Source of the DNA: DATJFQ01 sp035495555
Lineage (GTDB): Bacteria > Acidobacteriota > Vicinamibacteria > Vicinamibacterales > 2-12-FULL-66-21
NCBI GenBank assembly: GCA_035495555.1
Contig: DATJFQ010000042.1
Coordinates: forward strand, 1 to 64,000
DNA: 64,000 nt
Reading direction: 5' to 3'
Shown: piece by piece, positions 34,029 through 41,128 of the stretch
Numbering within the stretch: the first letter of the stretch is position 1
Layout: every line of letters begins with the position of its first letter
Made by a program: the position numbers and the translations under genes
Notes under the pieces: model-generated
What the model saw: the letters and a program-made list of their open reading frames with translations, nothing else
Database searches by the model: none
What the model was told of the DNA's origin: nothing

Positions 34029-34850
34029 TTACCTTCCAGCCGTCATCACATCCTGATCGTCGGCCTTTCCATTCCACCACTCGCCCCGCCGGATTCGCTG
34101 GACGTGGAGTCCGGACGACGCGCACGCGTCGAGTACGAACTGTTCCTCCAGGGCAATCGCCGCTTCCGGCCGGGAGCGATCGTGCAGGCGTGCGTGGCCC
34201 GACTGGTCGGCGTGCGCGAACGACATGAAACTCCGGCCTGCGTCGATATGCGGGCGGCGTTCGTCGTTCAGCAGGAACACGCTCGCAGCGCAGGTGCCGC
34301 CCGGCGCCAGCAGGCGCGCGATCTCCGAGAGGTAATGCGCGACATCCGCGGGCAGCATGTGCGTGAACACCGATCCGAGGTAGATGAAATCGAAGGATTC
34401 GTCGCCGAACGGAAAACGATAGTGCGACGCGGTCAGCCGGCCTCTGGGGTTGTACGCGCTGCTGAACACGTCGGCATGATGGAACCGAATGCGGGGATAG
34501 CGTCCGGTCATCGCGCGCTGGCACCACGCCACGGCTTCCGGATGGATTTCGACGCCGTCGTAGGTGCCGGTGAGCGTTGGAGCCAGCGCCAGCGCCAGGT
34601 TGCCGATGCCGGAGCCGATGTCGAGCACCCGGTCGCCAGCTTCGATCCCCTGCGTCAGGACTTCGGTGAGTACCGCCTCCGATGCACGGCGAAACGCCGC
34701 AAGATCACGGCTTCGGTAATAGTAAAGTCGCAGGTGCGCCGGGGGGACGGGCGCGCCGGTCGAATCCGACGCGCGATCGAACAGGTTCAGCGAACGCCGT
34801 GCCGCCGCACGCACGCGACCGCCGATGCGCCGGTGGAGAGGCCGTTTCAT
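34029..34850 (-). CDS. Class I SAM-dependent methyltransferase
   Basis: About 273 residues. SAM motif I VLDIGSGIGNLALAL at about 77-91, acidic motif II VEIHPEA, motif IV FDFIYLGSVFTHM and LLAPGG form a methyltransferase-11-type Rossmann domain. The N-terminal 40 residues are basic. The substrate is unknown; small-molecule or lipid methylation is possible. Two starts are possible, ATG 34850 (chosen, basic start MKRPLHRR) or ATG 34868. It is convergent with rpoD and single-gene, with a tRNA upstream on the same strand. Confidence 0.8.
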   Translation of the reverse strand: MKRPLHRRIGGRVRAAARRSLNLFDRASDSTGAPVPPAHLRLYYYRSRDLAAFRRASEAVLTEVLTQGIEAGDRVLDIGSGIGNLALALAPTLTGTYDGVEIHPEAVAWCQRAMTGRYPRIRFHHADVFSSAYNPRGRLTASHYRFPFGDESFDFIYLGSVFTHMLPADVAHYLSEIARLLAPGGTCAASVFLLNDERRPHIDAGRSFMSFAHADQSGHARLHDRSRPEAAIALEEQFVLDACASSGLHVQRIRRGEWWNGKADDQDVMTAGR

Positions 34851-34938
34851 GCGTCCAACATTCGGCATCGCGCGGCAGGGGCCTTCCCTTCTTGCGTGGT
34901 GGGCTTGCCCGCCGTAGCTCGCCGACGGCGAGCGAAGG

Positions 34939-35011
34939 TGGGCCCACCAGGATTCGAACCTGGAACGGGCCGGTTATGAGCCGGCGGCTCTGACCGTTGA
35001 GCTATGGGCCC
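34939..35011 (-). tRNA. tRNA with CAU anticodon (Met or Ile2)
   Basis: 73 bases fold into a full cloverleaf: acceptor GGGCCCA with TGGGCCC, D-stem GCTC/GAGC, anticodon stem GCCGG/CCGGC with loop CTCATAA, T-stem CCAGG/CCTGG with loop TTCGAAT, and discriminator A. The anticodon is CAT, so it is either elongator Met or the lysidine-modified Ile tRNA; sequence alone does not settle it. CC follows the discriminator but not the final A, so the CCA end is completed enzymatically. Confidence 0.93.
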
Positions 35012-35031
35012 GGACCCATCGTAGCACCTGA

Positions 35032-35341
35032 CCGCGCTTCGCGCGGGGTGCTGGGGACTGCGTGCCTCGGACGGGTGCTGGGGCGGAACACGCGAACGCA
35101 GCGACGCGGCACGCGAGCGAGCGCAGCGACGCGAGCCACGCGAGCCGTCGCCCGCGCTTCGCGCGGGGTGCTGGGGGCTGCCTGCCTCGGACGGGTGCTG
35201 GGCGCAACACGCGAACCCAGCGACGCCCCACGCGAGCGAGCGCAGCGACGCGAGCCACGCGAACGGAGCGCGCCGGCGAAGCGGCGCGCGAGAGAGCGTG
35301 TAGGGGAGTTCGAGGGGCGAAGCCCCTCGATAGGAGACGAC
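35032..35341. repeat. GC-rich tandem repeat block after the tRNA
   Basis: No gene here. A unit starting CCGCGCTTCGCGCGGGGTGC begins at 35032 and again at 35152, a period of 120 bases, each followed by GACGGGTGCTGGG and then CACGCGAGCGAGCGCAGCG. The second unit runs into a block (35255-35331) nearly identical to the repeat before rpoD. The CCGCGC-TTCG-GCGCGG start is a stable tetraloop hairpin. The whole stretch 35012-35605 lacks any credible coding frame. Confidence 0.85.
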
Positions 35342-35387
35342 CGGGCCGGTTATGAGCCGGCGGCTCTGACCGTTGAGCTATGGGCCC
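35342..35387 (-). pseudogene. Truncated copy of the CAU tRNA (5' 46 bases)
   Basis: Identical to bases 1-46 of the tRNA at 34939-35011 (acceptor 5' strand, D arm, anticodon arm), then it stops; the T arm and 3' acceptor strand are missing. The identity continues on the other side past the tRNA 5' end into the flanking DNA, so the copy comes from a tandem duplication with a 376-base offset. It cannot form a cloverleaf and is not expected to function as a tRNA. Confidence 0.9.
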
Positions 35388-35605
35388 GGACCCATCGTAG
35401 CACCTGCCGCGCTTCGCGCGGGGTGCTGGGGGCTGCCTGCCTCGGACGGGTGCTGGGCGGAACACGCGAGCGCCGCGCGCGCTTCGCGCGGGGCGCTGGG
35501 GGCTGCATGCGTCGGACGGGTGCTGGGCGCAACAAGCGAGCGCCGCGCGACGCCGTGGCTGAACTTTCGCGCAAAGCCGTTCCTGAGATACGCTGTAGCT
35601 ATCCA
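35388..35605. repeat. Continuation of the duplicated block, further repeat units
   Basis: After the tRNA fragment the copied flank continues (CGGACCCATCGTAGCACCTG as at 35012-35031), then two more units of the hairpin repeat begin at 35407 and about 35477. The last unit ends near 35545. From there to 35605 nothing is seen except a possible -10 (TACGCT, 35589-35594) for the next gene. Confidence 0.8.
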
Positions 35606-36349
35606 GTGAGTCCTGATCTTCATCACCTGATCCAGCTCCAGCAGCTCGAGACCGAGATCGACACCATGCGCCGGCGCATCGCGGAAATTCCGGCGCTGCA
35701 GGAGGCGATGGCGGCCAGGTTCGCCGATCAACAGGCCGTCGTCGCGTCGGCGAAGGAGCGGCTGGCCGAGAATCAGGCTGCGAGACGCGAGATCGAGAAG
35801 GAAGTCGCTGCCGTGCAGACGCGCCTCTCGCGTTACAAAGACCAGCTGATGGAGGTCAAGACCAACAAGGAATACCAGGCGATGCAGCACGAAATCGCGT
35901 CCGCGCAGGATGGGATTCGCGCGCAGGAGGACAAGATTCTCGAAAGCATGGAAGAGGCTGAAGCGCTGACCGCGGCGCTGAAGACGGCCGAAGCAGAACT
36001 GAAACAGCAGGAAGCCGCGATATCGGCGGAACGGACGGTGCTCGAGGCCGAGGCCGTGGAGCTGCAGAAGCAAGCCGACGAAAAGCAGGGCGCCCGCGCC
36101 TCGATTGCTGCGCAGATTTCCGCGCCCGCGCTGCGGCTGTTCGAGCATGTGGCCCGGCAGCGGAAAGGACAGGCGCTCGCGGAAGCGCGCGACGGGGTCT
36201 GCACTGTGTGCCACGTCCGGCTCCGGCCGCAGGTGTTCAACGAGGTGCGGCGCAACGAGTCGCTCATCCAGTGCGAAAGCTGCCTGCGCATCCTCTACTT
36301 CGTCGCGGCCGCGGCACCCGAGTCCGCACCCTCCCCTTCCATTTCGTGA
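35606..36349 (+). CDS. Zinc-ribbon coiled-coil protein (DUF164 / C4-type)
   Basis: 247 residues from GTG 35606. Residues about 5-185 form an antiparallel coiled coil (LIQLQQLETEIDTMRRRI onward, with KTNKEYQAMQHEI at the turn). The C-terminus carries a four-Cys zinc ribbon (CTVC and CESC). The family (COG1579, CT398-like) is widespread and its role is unclear; links to RNA polymerase or flagellar factors have been proposed for some members. A longer frame upstream runs through the repeat block and is not real. It overlaps the RNase H-like gene by GTGA. Confidence 0.87.
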   Translation: MSPDLHHLIQLQQLETEIDTMRRRIAEIPALQEAMAARFADQQAVVASAKERLAENQAARREIEKEVAAVQTRLSRYKDQLMEVKTNKEYQAMQHEIASAQDGIRAQEDKILESMEEAEALTAALKTAEAELKQQEAAISAERTVLEAEAVELQKQADEKQGARASIAAQISAPALRLFEHVARQRKGQALAEARDGVCTVCHVRLRPQVFNEVRRNESLIQCESCLRILYFVAAAAPESAPSPSIS

Positions 36350-36762
36350 TCACGGCGTACATCGACGGGGGCGCCCGCGGCAATCCCGGCCCGGCAGGTT
36401 ACGGCGTTCGTGTCGAAGCGGCCGACGGCACCCTGCTCGACGAGCTGCACGGCGCGCTCGGCGTGGCCACGAACAACATCGCCGAGTACAACGGTCTCCT
36501 CGCGGCGCTTCGGTGGGCCGTCGCCCATGGCGAGCAATCCGTTCACATCCGCGCCGACTCGGAACTGCTCGTCAAGCAGATGCGCGGCGAGTACCGCGTG
36601 AAGAACGAAAACCTGAAGCCGCTGTTCCTGCAGGCGTGCGCGCTCATCCGGCAGATCGGCGACGTCCGTTTCGAGCACGTCCGCCGCGAGTTCAACAAGG
36701 AAGCGGATCGGCTGTCGAATCTCGGGATGGATGCCTCGGAGCTCGCGCTCCGCTCACGCTGA
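36346..36762 (+). CDS. RNase HI-family protein
   Basis: 138 residues from GTG 36346 (GTGA overlap with the zinc-ribbon gene). The four acidic residues of the RNase H active site are present: Asp7 (AYIDGGARGNPG), Glu47 (NNIAEYNGLL), Asp71 (RADSELLVKQM) and Asp121 (NKEADRLSN). This is the compact reverse-transcriptase-like RnhA form, often next to the zinc-ribbon gene. It would cut RNA in RNA-DNA hybrids. An upstream in-frame ATG exists but lies inside the preceding gene. Confidence 0.9.
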   Translation: MITAYIDGGARGNPGPAGYGVRVEAADGTLLDELHGALGVATNNIAEYNGLLAALRWAVAHGEQSVHIRADSELLVKQMRGEYRVKNENLKPLFLQACALIRQIGDVRFEHVRREFNKEADRLSNLGMDASELALRSR

Positions 36763-36884
36763 CGGAAGTCGAGAGCCGTTCGTCCGCTTTTTCTGGCGCG
36801 GCCGTGCAGAGAAAACTTCGTCACGCTCCCCGCATCCATCGAGTGGCCTTCCTTCTCCCGCAGCGCTCCCAACCGGCGTGGACG

Positions 36885-36911
36885 GTTGACCGTCAAAAGC
36901 TAACGGTCAAC
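36885..36911 (+). promoter_or_regulatory. Palindrome upstream of the second ADOP gene
   Basis: GTTGACCGT (36885-36893) and ACGGTCAAC (36903-36911) form a perfect 9-base inverted repeat with a 9-base spacer, 39 bases before the ATG. It looks like a dimer-binding operator. Regulators of ADOP genes are often PadR-like, but none is in view. It could also be a small hairpin. The rest of 36763-36949 holds no gene. Confidence 0.5.
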
Positions 36912-36949
36912 TGAGGCGCCTGGGATTCCGTTTCGGGGAGGAACACGCG

Positions 36950-39433
36950 ATGGTCGACAACTCCGGCTGGGGGACGATCGTTGCCGGCTCAATTGCCGAC
37001 GTGCAGTACGCGGCAAGACGTCTGCGGGCGGCGCCCGGCTTCGCAGCGGTCGCCGTTTTGATGCTGGCGGTCGCCATCGGCGCGAATACTGCGGTGTTCA
37101 CGCTCCTGGACGCCCTGTATATGAAACCGCTGCACGCGCCGAACGCCGAGCGCCTCGTGCACGTGTACAGCCGCGGTCCCGGCGGCCATCTCGGCGCGGG
37201 CTTTTCCTTCGACGAGTACGGCCGTCTTGCGCGCCGACTGCAGAAAATCGACCCGCTTGCGGCGGTGACGCCCGTCGCGCAGCTCCACCTTCAAACCGAC
37301 TCCGGATCGCGCGAAGTCCGCGGCGAGTTCGTCACAGCCAACTATTTTTCGGTGCTCGGCATCGCTCCGTGGCAGGGTCGATGGTTCGGCGCAGAGGAAG
37401 ACACGGTCACGGGTCGTGATCCAGTCGTCGTCGTCAGCTATCGGCTCTGGGAGACGGTGCTGTCCAGCGATCGGGCGTCGCTTGACCGGCCGGTTCGCCT
37501 CAACGGAACCCTTATGACGGTCGTGGGCGTGACACCCCCCGGCTTCGCGGGAGACGATGTCGGCCGAGGCAGCGACGTCTGGATTCCGATGGCGATGCTG
37601 CGAACCGCGGGCTACGGCTGCGAGCCAGGACGCGAGTGCCCGTCGGTTGACGCCCTCGTCGGACGGCTGGCCAAAGGCACGGACGTGAGGTCGGCGCAGG
37701 TCGATGCTGAATCCAAGGTGCTCTGGACAGCTTCGATCGACGGACCCGGCCATCCGCGCCGGATCGTCGTCGATCCCATCGCCGGCGCTGATCCGGAAAC
37801 GCGCGCCCTGTTGCGTCCGCAGATGGAATTGCTGCTGGCGCTCGCTGTGCTGCTGCTCGTGGCGGCCTGCGCGAATCTCGCGGGGCTGGTGCTCGCCCGC
37901 GGGGTCGGGCGAGCGCATGAAATTGCGATTCGGCTGTCGATCGGCGCCTCGCGTCTGCGCGTGATCCGTCAGATGGCCATTGAAGGCGTGGTGCTGGCCG
38001 CAACTGCGCTGCCCGCCAGTTTGCTGGCGTCGCGCTGGGGTGTCGCGCTGCTCTCCGGCTTCTACAACCTCGACAGCGAAGGGTTCGCGCACAGCTACGA
38101 CTTCGGCATGGACGAACGCGTCATCGCCCATGCGCTCGCGATCGCTGCCGCGACCGGCGTGCTGATCGGAATTCTGCCCGCCCTGCATATGTCGAGGGGG
38201 GACGTGACCGGACAACTGCGAGGGACGCGCGGAGGTGCCGGAGCGACGAGCGAACGGCGCGTGCAAAACGCCCTCGTCGTTGCGCAGGTCGCCATGGCGC
38301 TGCTGTTTGCCGTCGCCGCATCGCTGCTCGTGAGCAGCCGCGACACCGTCGTTGCTGGTACGCACTTCGACCCGTCGAACGTCATCGTCTTCAGGCTGCG
38401 CCCGCGGCTCGCGCGCTTCACACCAGCGCAGTCGGAAGCACTTGCGCGTGCAGTGATGCAACGGCTGCACGGCACCGCCGGGGTACAGGCAGCCGGAATG
38501 ATGATCGGCGGCGAGGGTCTCGTCTGGAATGCGGCGAACGGACCGACGCTTGCGGTCAGCCTTCCTCGAGATCGAGGCGTCGACGCGCGCACTTTGGAGG
38601 TCAACACGCAGGATATCGACAGCGGGCTGTTCGACGTGCTGGGCGTTCCGATCGTTGCCGGCAGAGCGTTCACTGATGCCGATCAATCAGGCGCCGCGCA
38701 TGTCGCCATCGTGAACGACACGCTCGCCCGGAGGCTGTGGCCTCGCGACAGCGCCATCGATCGTATCGTCGTAGTGGATGGCGCCCCGTCACGCGTCGTC
38801 GGGGTCGTCGCGGACATCCAGCCGCCGAATCCAATGGCGGCGCCGCTGCCGCATCTGTATCGCCCATTCTGGCAGACGCCAGCGACCCAGAAGGAAGATG
38901 TGCGGTTTGCCGTTCGGGTTGCCGGAGATCCTGCAGTCGCGCTCGGAAAGATCCGGGCGGTGGTGCGGCTGCTGGAGCCCAGTGTGCCAATCGCCGAAGA
39001 CATGCCGCTCGCGACGCAGTTACGGCTGGAGTACGCGCCTCTGTTTCTCGCGAGCCGCGTGACGCTCGTCTGCGGCGTGCTCGCGCTGTGCTTCTCTGCG
39101 ATCGCGCTCTACAGTTCACTCGCGTTGTCTGTGCGACGCCGCACGCGGGAGATCGGGATCCGGCTGGCGATTGGCGCCCGGCCGCAGACGATCGCGCGCG
39201 GGTTCCTGAAAAATGCGCTTACCTTGTCCGCGGTTGGAATCGGTGCCGGCCTCGTCGCCGCCTGGATCGCGATGCAGTTGATTCAGACATGGCTCTACGG
39301 CGTCGACGCGCACAGGCTCTCTGCCTTCGCGACGGCGGTTGCCGTCCTGGTGGTCACGACACTACTTGCCGCGTATGTGCCGTCTCGGCGCGCTGCGCAT
39401 CTCGATCCGCTCGTCGCGCTGAGAGACGAATAG
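36950..39433 (+). CDS. ADOP-type ABC transporter permease
   Basis: 827 residues with the same duplicated MacB/FtsX plan as the permease at 14144-16618: DVQYAARRLRAAPGFAAVAVL start, one helix near 33-52, a periplasmic core domain, three helices near 285-420 (ARGVGRAHEIAIRLSIGASRLRVIRQ), a second core domain and three C-terminal helices (TREIGIRLAIGARPQTIARGF near 735-760). ATG 36950 is preceded by GGGGAGGA. No ATPase gene is adjacent. The substrate is unknown. Confidence 0.9.
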   Translation: MVDNSGWGTIVAGSIADVQYAARRLRAAPGFAAVAVLMLAVAIGANTAVFTLLDALYMKPLHAPNAERLVHVYSRGPGGHLGAGFSFDEYGRLARRLQKIDPLAAVTPVAQLHLQTDSGSREVRGEFVTANYFSVLGIAPWQGRWFGAEEDTVTGRDPVVVVSYRLWETVLSSDRASLDRPVRLNGTLMTVVGVTPPGFAGDDVGRGSDVWIPMAMLRTAGYGCEPGRECPSVDALVGRLAKGTDVRSAQVDAESKVLWTASIDGPGHPRRIVVDPIAGADPETRALLRPQMELLLALAVLLLVAACANLAGLVLARGVGRAHEIAIRLSIGASRLRVIRQMAIEGVVLAATALPASLLASRWGVALLSGFYNLDSEGFAHSYDFGMDERVIAHALAIAAATGVLIGILPALHMSRGDVTGQLRGTRGGAGATSERRVQNALVVAQVAMALLFAVAASLLVSSRDTVVAGTHFDPSNVIVFRLRPRLARFTPAQSEALARAVMQRLHGTAGVQAAGMMIGGEGLVWNAANGPTLAVSLPRDRGVDARTLEVNTQDIDSGLFDVLGVPIVAGRAFTDADQSGAAHVAIVNDTLARRLWPRDSAIDRIVVVDGAPSRVVGVVADIQPPNPMAAPLPHLYRPFWQTPATQKEDVRFAVRVAGDPAVALGKIRAVVRLLEPSVPIAEDMPLATQLRLEYAPLFLASRVTLVCGVLALCFSAIALYSSLALSVRRRTREIGIRLAIGARPQTIARGFLKNALTLSAVGIGAGLVAAWIAMQLIQTWLYGVDAHRLSAFATAVAVLVVTTLLAAYVPSRRAAHLDPLVALRDE

Positions 39434-39466
39434 CGATTGCGCAGGAGACGGCCGCCGCGTCCTCCA

Positions 39467-40234
39467 TCACGGAGTACACGGGCGAATCGCGGCGAGCATC
39501 CGGCCGGCCGCCGCACCCGCCGCGCGATACGAGTGCAGATGCTGGCGCCACGTCTTGGTGCACAGGCCCGAAACGAAAATGCAGTCCGCGCGCACACCCG
39601 ACGCCGACAGTTGATCGCGGTTCGCGGCGGCAAGGTCCAGATGCAACCGATCTCCCGCGCCGGGTGCAAACCACCGCTCGATGGACGTTTGATCCGCCCC
39701 TCCATTCTTGAACGCCTCGACTACCTCGGGACCGACTTCGCCGCAGCAGGATCCGAGGCACGGGCCGACGGCAGCGATGAGATCGTCGGGCTGGCTGGCG
39801 AATGCACGCGTCATTGCCTGCACCCCTTGTTCTGCGGCGCGCGCCGCGGTGCCCCGCCAGCCCGCGTGGACGGCGCCCGCCGCGCCCGTTCGCGCATCGG
39901 CCATCAGGATTGGCGCGCAATCCGCGACACGGACGCCGACGGCCACGTCCGGATCGTCGGAAATGACGATGTCCGCGGTCGGTCGATGCCAGATCGAATC
40001 GTCGCCGCGGCGCGCGACGGCGACGCTCGTGCCGTGCACCTGCCGGACAAGGAGCAGGCGCGCCGGTGGGATATCGAGGAACGACGCGACCGCGGTCCAT
40101 TCGCGGTCATCCTCTCTCAACTGCAGGTCCGCGCCGGTGAAGAGATGTCGCGCCGGGACAGCCTCGCACCTCAGCACACGGCCGAACGGCGCTTGCGTCC
40201 ATGAAAACGCGCCGTTAGGCTGAGGAGCGGACAT
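39467..40234 (-). CDS. pgeF: Polyphenol oxidase / peptidoglycan-editing factor PgeF family
   Basis: 255 residues from ATG 40234. Metal ligands of the DUF152/YfiH family are present: LLVRQVHGTSVAV, RVADCAPIL, AVHAGWRGTAARAA and GPCLGSCCGEVG. Members oxidise phenols in vitro and in E. coli remove wrong peptidoglycan muropeptides carrying L-Ser; purine nucleoside phosphorylase activity is known for others. Its ATG shares the CATG palindrome with the acpS ATG on the opposite strand. An alternative start is ATG 40243. No clear ribosome-binding site. Confidence 0.88.
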   Translation of the reverse strand: MSAPQPNGAFSWTQAPFGRVLRCEAVPARHLFTGADLQLREDDREWTAVASFLDIPPARLLLVRQVHGTSVAVARRGDDSIWHRPTADIVISDDPDVAVGVRVADCAPILMADARTGAAGAVHAGWRGTAARAAEQGVQAMTRAFASQPDDLIAAVGPCLGSCCGEVGPEVVEAFKNGGADQTSIERWFAPGAGDRLHLDLAAANRDQLSASGVRADCIFVSGLCTKTWRQHLHSYRAAGAAAGRMLAAIRPCTP

Positions 40235-40613
40235 GAGCGTCATCGGGTTGGGGTTCGACGCGACCGACATCCCTCGTATCCGTGAAACGTACGAGCGGTA
40301 TGGCGATCGCTTTCTGCAGCGCGTCTACACGGCCGAAGAGATTGCGTATTGTATTCGGCAGCGGGACCCGGTGCCGAGTCTTGCCGCGCGGTTTGCCGCC
40401 AAAGAGGCCGCGATGAAGGCGCTCGGCACCGGCCACTCGCGCGGCGTGCTCTGGAAGGACATCGAAGTCTTCCGCCGGCACGGGCCGCCGCAACTGCGGT
40501 TGACGGGAGGTGCACTCCGCCGGTTCACCGCCATGCACGCCACGCGGACGCTGGTAACGCTCACGCACGCGCAAACCCTCGCGCTGGCGCAGGTCCTCGT
40601 GTTCTCCGATTGA
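40233..40613 (+). CDS. acpS: Holo-[acyl-carrier-protein] synthase
   Basis: 126 residues. Transfers 4'-phosphopantetheine from CoA to acyl carrier protein. The Mg-binding Asp is in GLGFDATDIPRI near residues 5-16 and the second motif is RFAAKEAAMKALGTG near 52-66. GAGGAG lies 7 bases before the ATG. It diverges from pgeF with start codons overlapping in CATG, so the two promoters must lie inside each other's coding sequence. Confidence 0.92.
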   Translation: MSVIGLGFDATDIPRIRETYERYGDRFLQRVYTAEEIAYCIRQRDPVPSLAARFAAKEAAMKALGTGHSRGVLWKDIEVFRRHGPPQLRLTGGALRRFTAMHATRTLVTLTHAQTLALAQVLVFSD

Positions 40614-40784
40614 TGCGCGCGCGCAACTCCGGTTGGCGACGGGCGGCCGCCGCCCATCGCGGGGACGCTGCCCCGGCATCGATCTCATCCCCGAAGTGCC
40701 GCGCAGCGTGCAGGATGCGAGGACGGTCTGACCTCACGACACGTCCGGTGTGCCGGTTGCTTCTGACAGGCAGCAGGAGAGCAC

Positions 40785-41090
40785 ATGACCGTCAAGATCA
40801 TCGCAAACGAAAAAGGGAACCCGCCTGGCAAGCTCGCCGACGCCGAACTGCACTTCGACAGCGGCCCCCTCGAAGGACTCAAATTGATCGGTTTCTCCGT
40901 CTGGGAGCGGAAGACCGGGCCCGGTCGCAACGTCACGTTTCCCGCGCGGCAGTTCTCGGTCAACGGCGAGCGCCGCAGCTTCGCGCTGCTGCGCCCGGCA
41001 GCCGATGGTACGGCGCAGAATCGGCTGCGGGACATCATCCTCGAGGCGTACACGCAATTCGAGGCGGCGCAGGAGTTCGAGCAGGTCTAG
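40785..41090 (+). CDS. Small conserved protein, SpoVG-like in appearance
   Basis: 101 residues; I do not recognise it with certainty. GGCAGCAGGAGAG before the ATG gives a good ribosome-binding site. The pattern LKLIGFSVWERKTG, NVTFPARQ, SFALLRP and LRDIILEAYTQFE resembles the order of elements in SpoVG-like RNA/DNA-binding proteins, but the match is by eye only. It stands alone between acpS and the convergent radical SAM gene. The 171 bases before it hold nothing else. Confidence 0.7.
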   Translation: MTVKIIANEKGNPPGKLADAELHFDSGPLEGLKLIGFSVWERKTGPGRNVTFPARQFSVNGERRSFALLRPAADGTAQNRLRDIILEAYTQFEAAQEFEQV

Positions 41091-41128
41091 CGTGGCGGAT
41101 GCGAACGACATTGCGCAGCGGACGGGTG

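Noticed and set aside
34939..35387. Integration (att) site of a genomic island in the tRNA
   Set aside because: The copied part is the 5' half, not the 3' end; only about 330 bases of repeats lie between the copies and there is no integrase.
35032..35545. CRISPR-like array behind the tRNA
   Set aside because: Repeat units are long, GC-rich, irregularly spaced (120, 255 and 70 bases) and the spacers are themselves repeats; no cas genes are present.
34997..35605. N-terminal extension of the zinc-ribbon gene through the repeat block
   Set aside because: The translated repeats are Arg/Ala/Gly-rich and periodic, with no family similarity; GTG 35606 gives the expected N-terminus.
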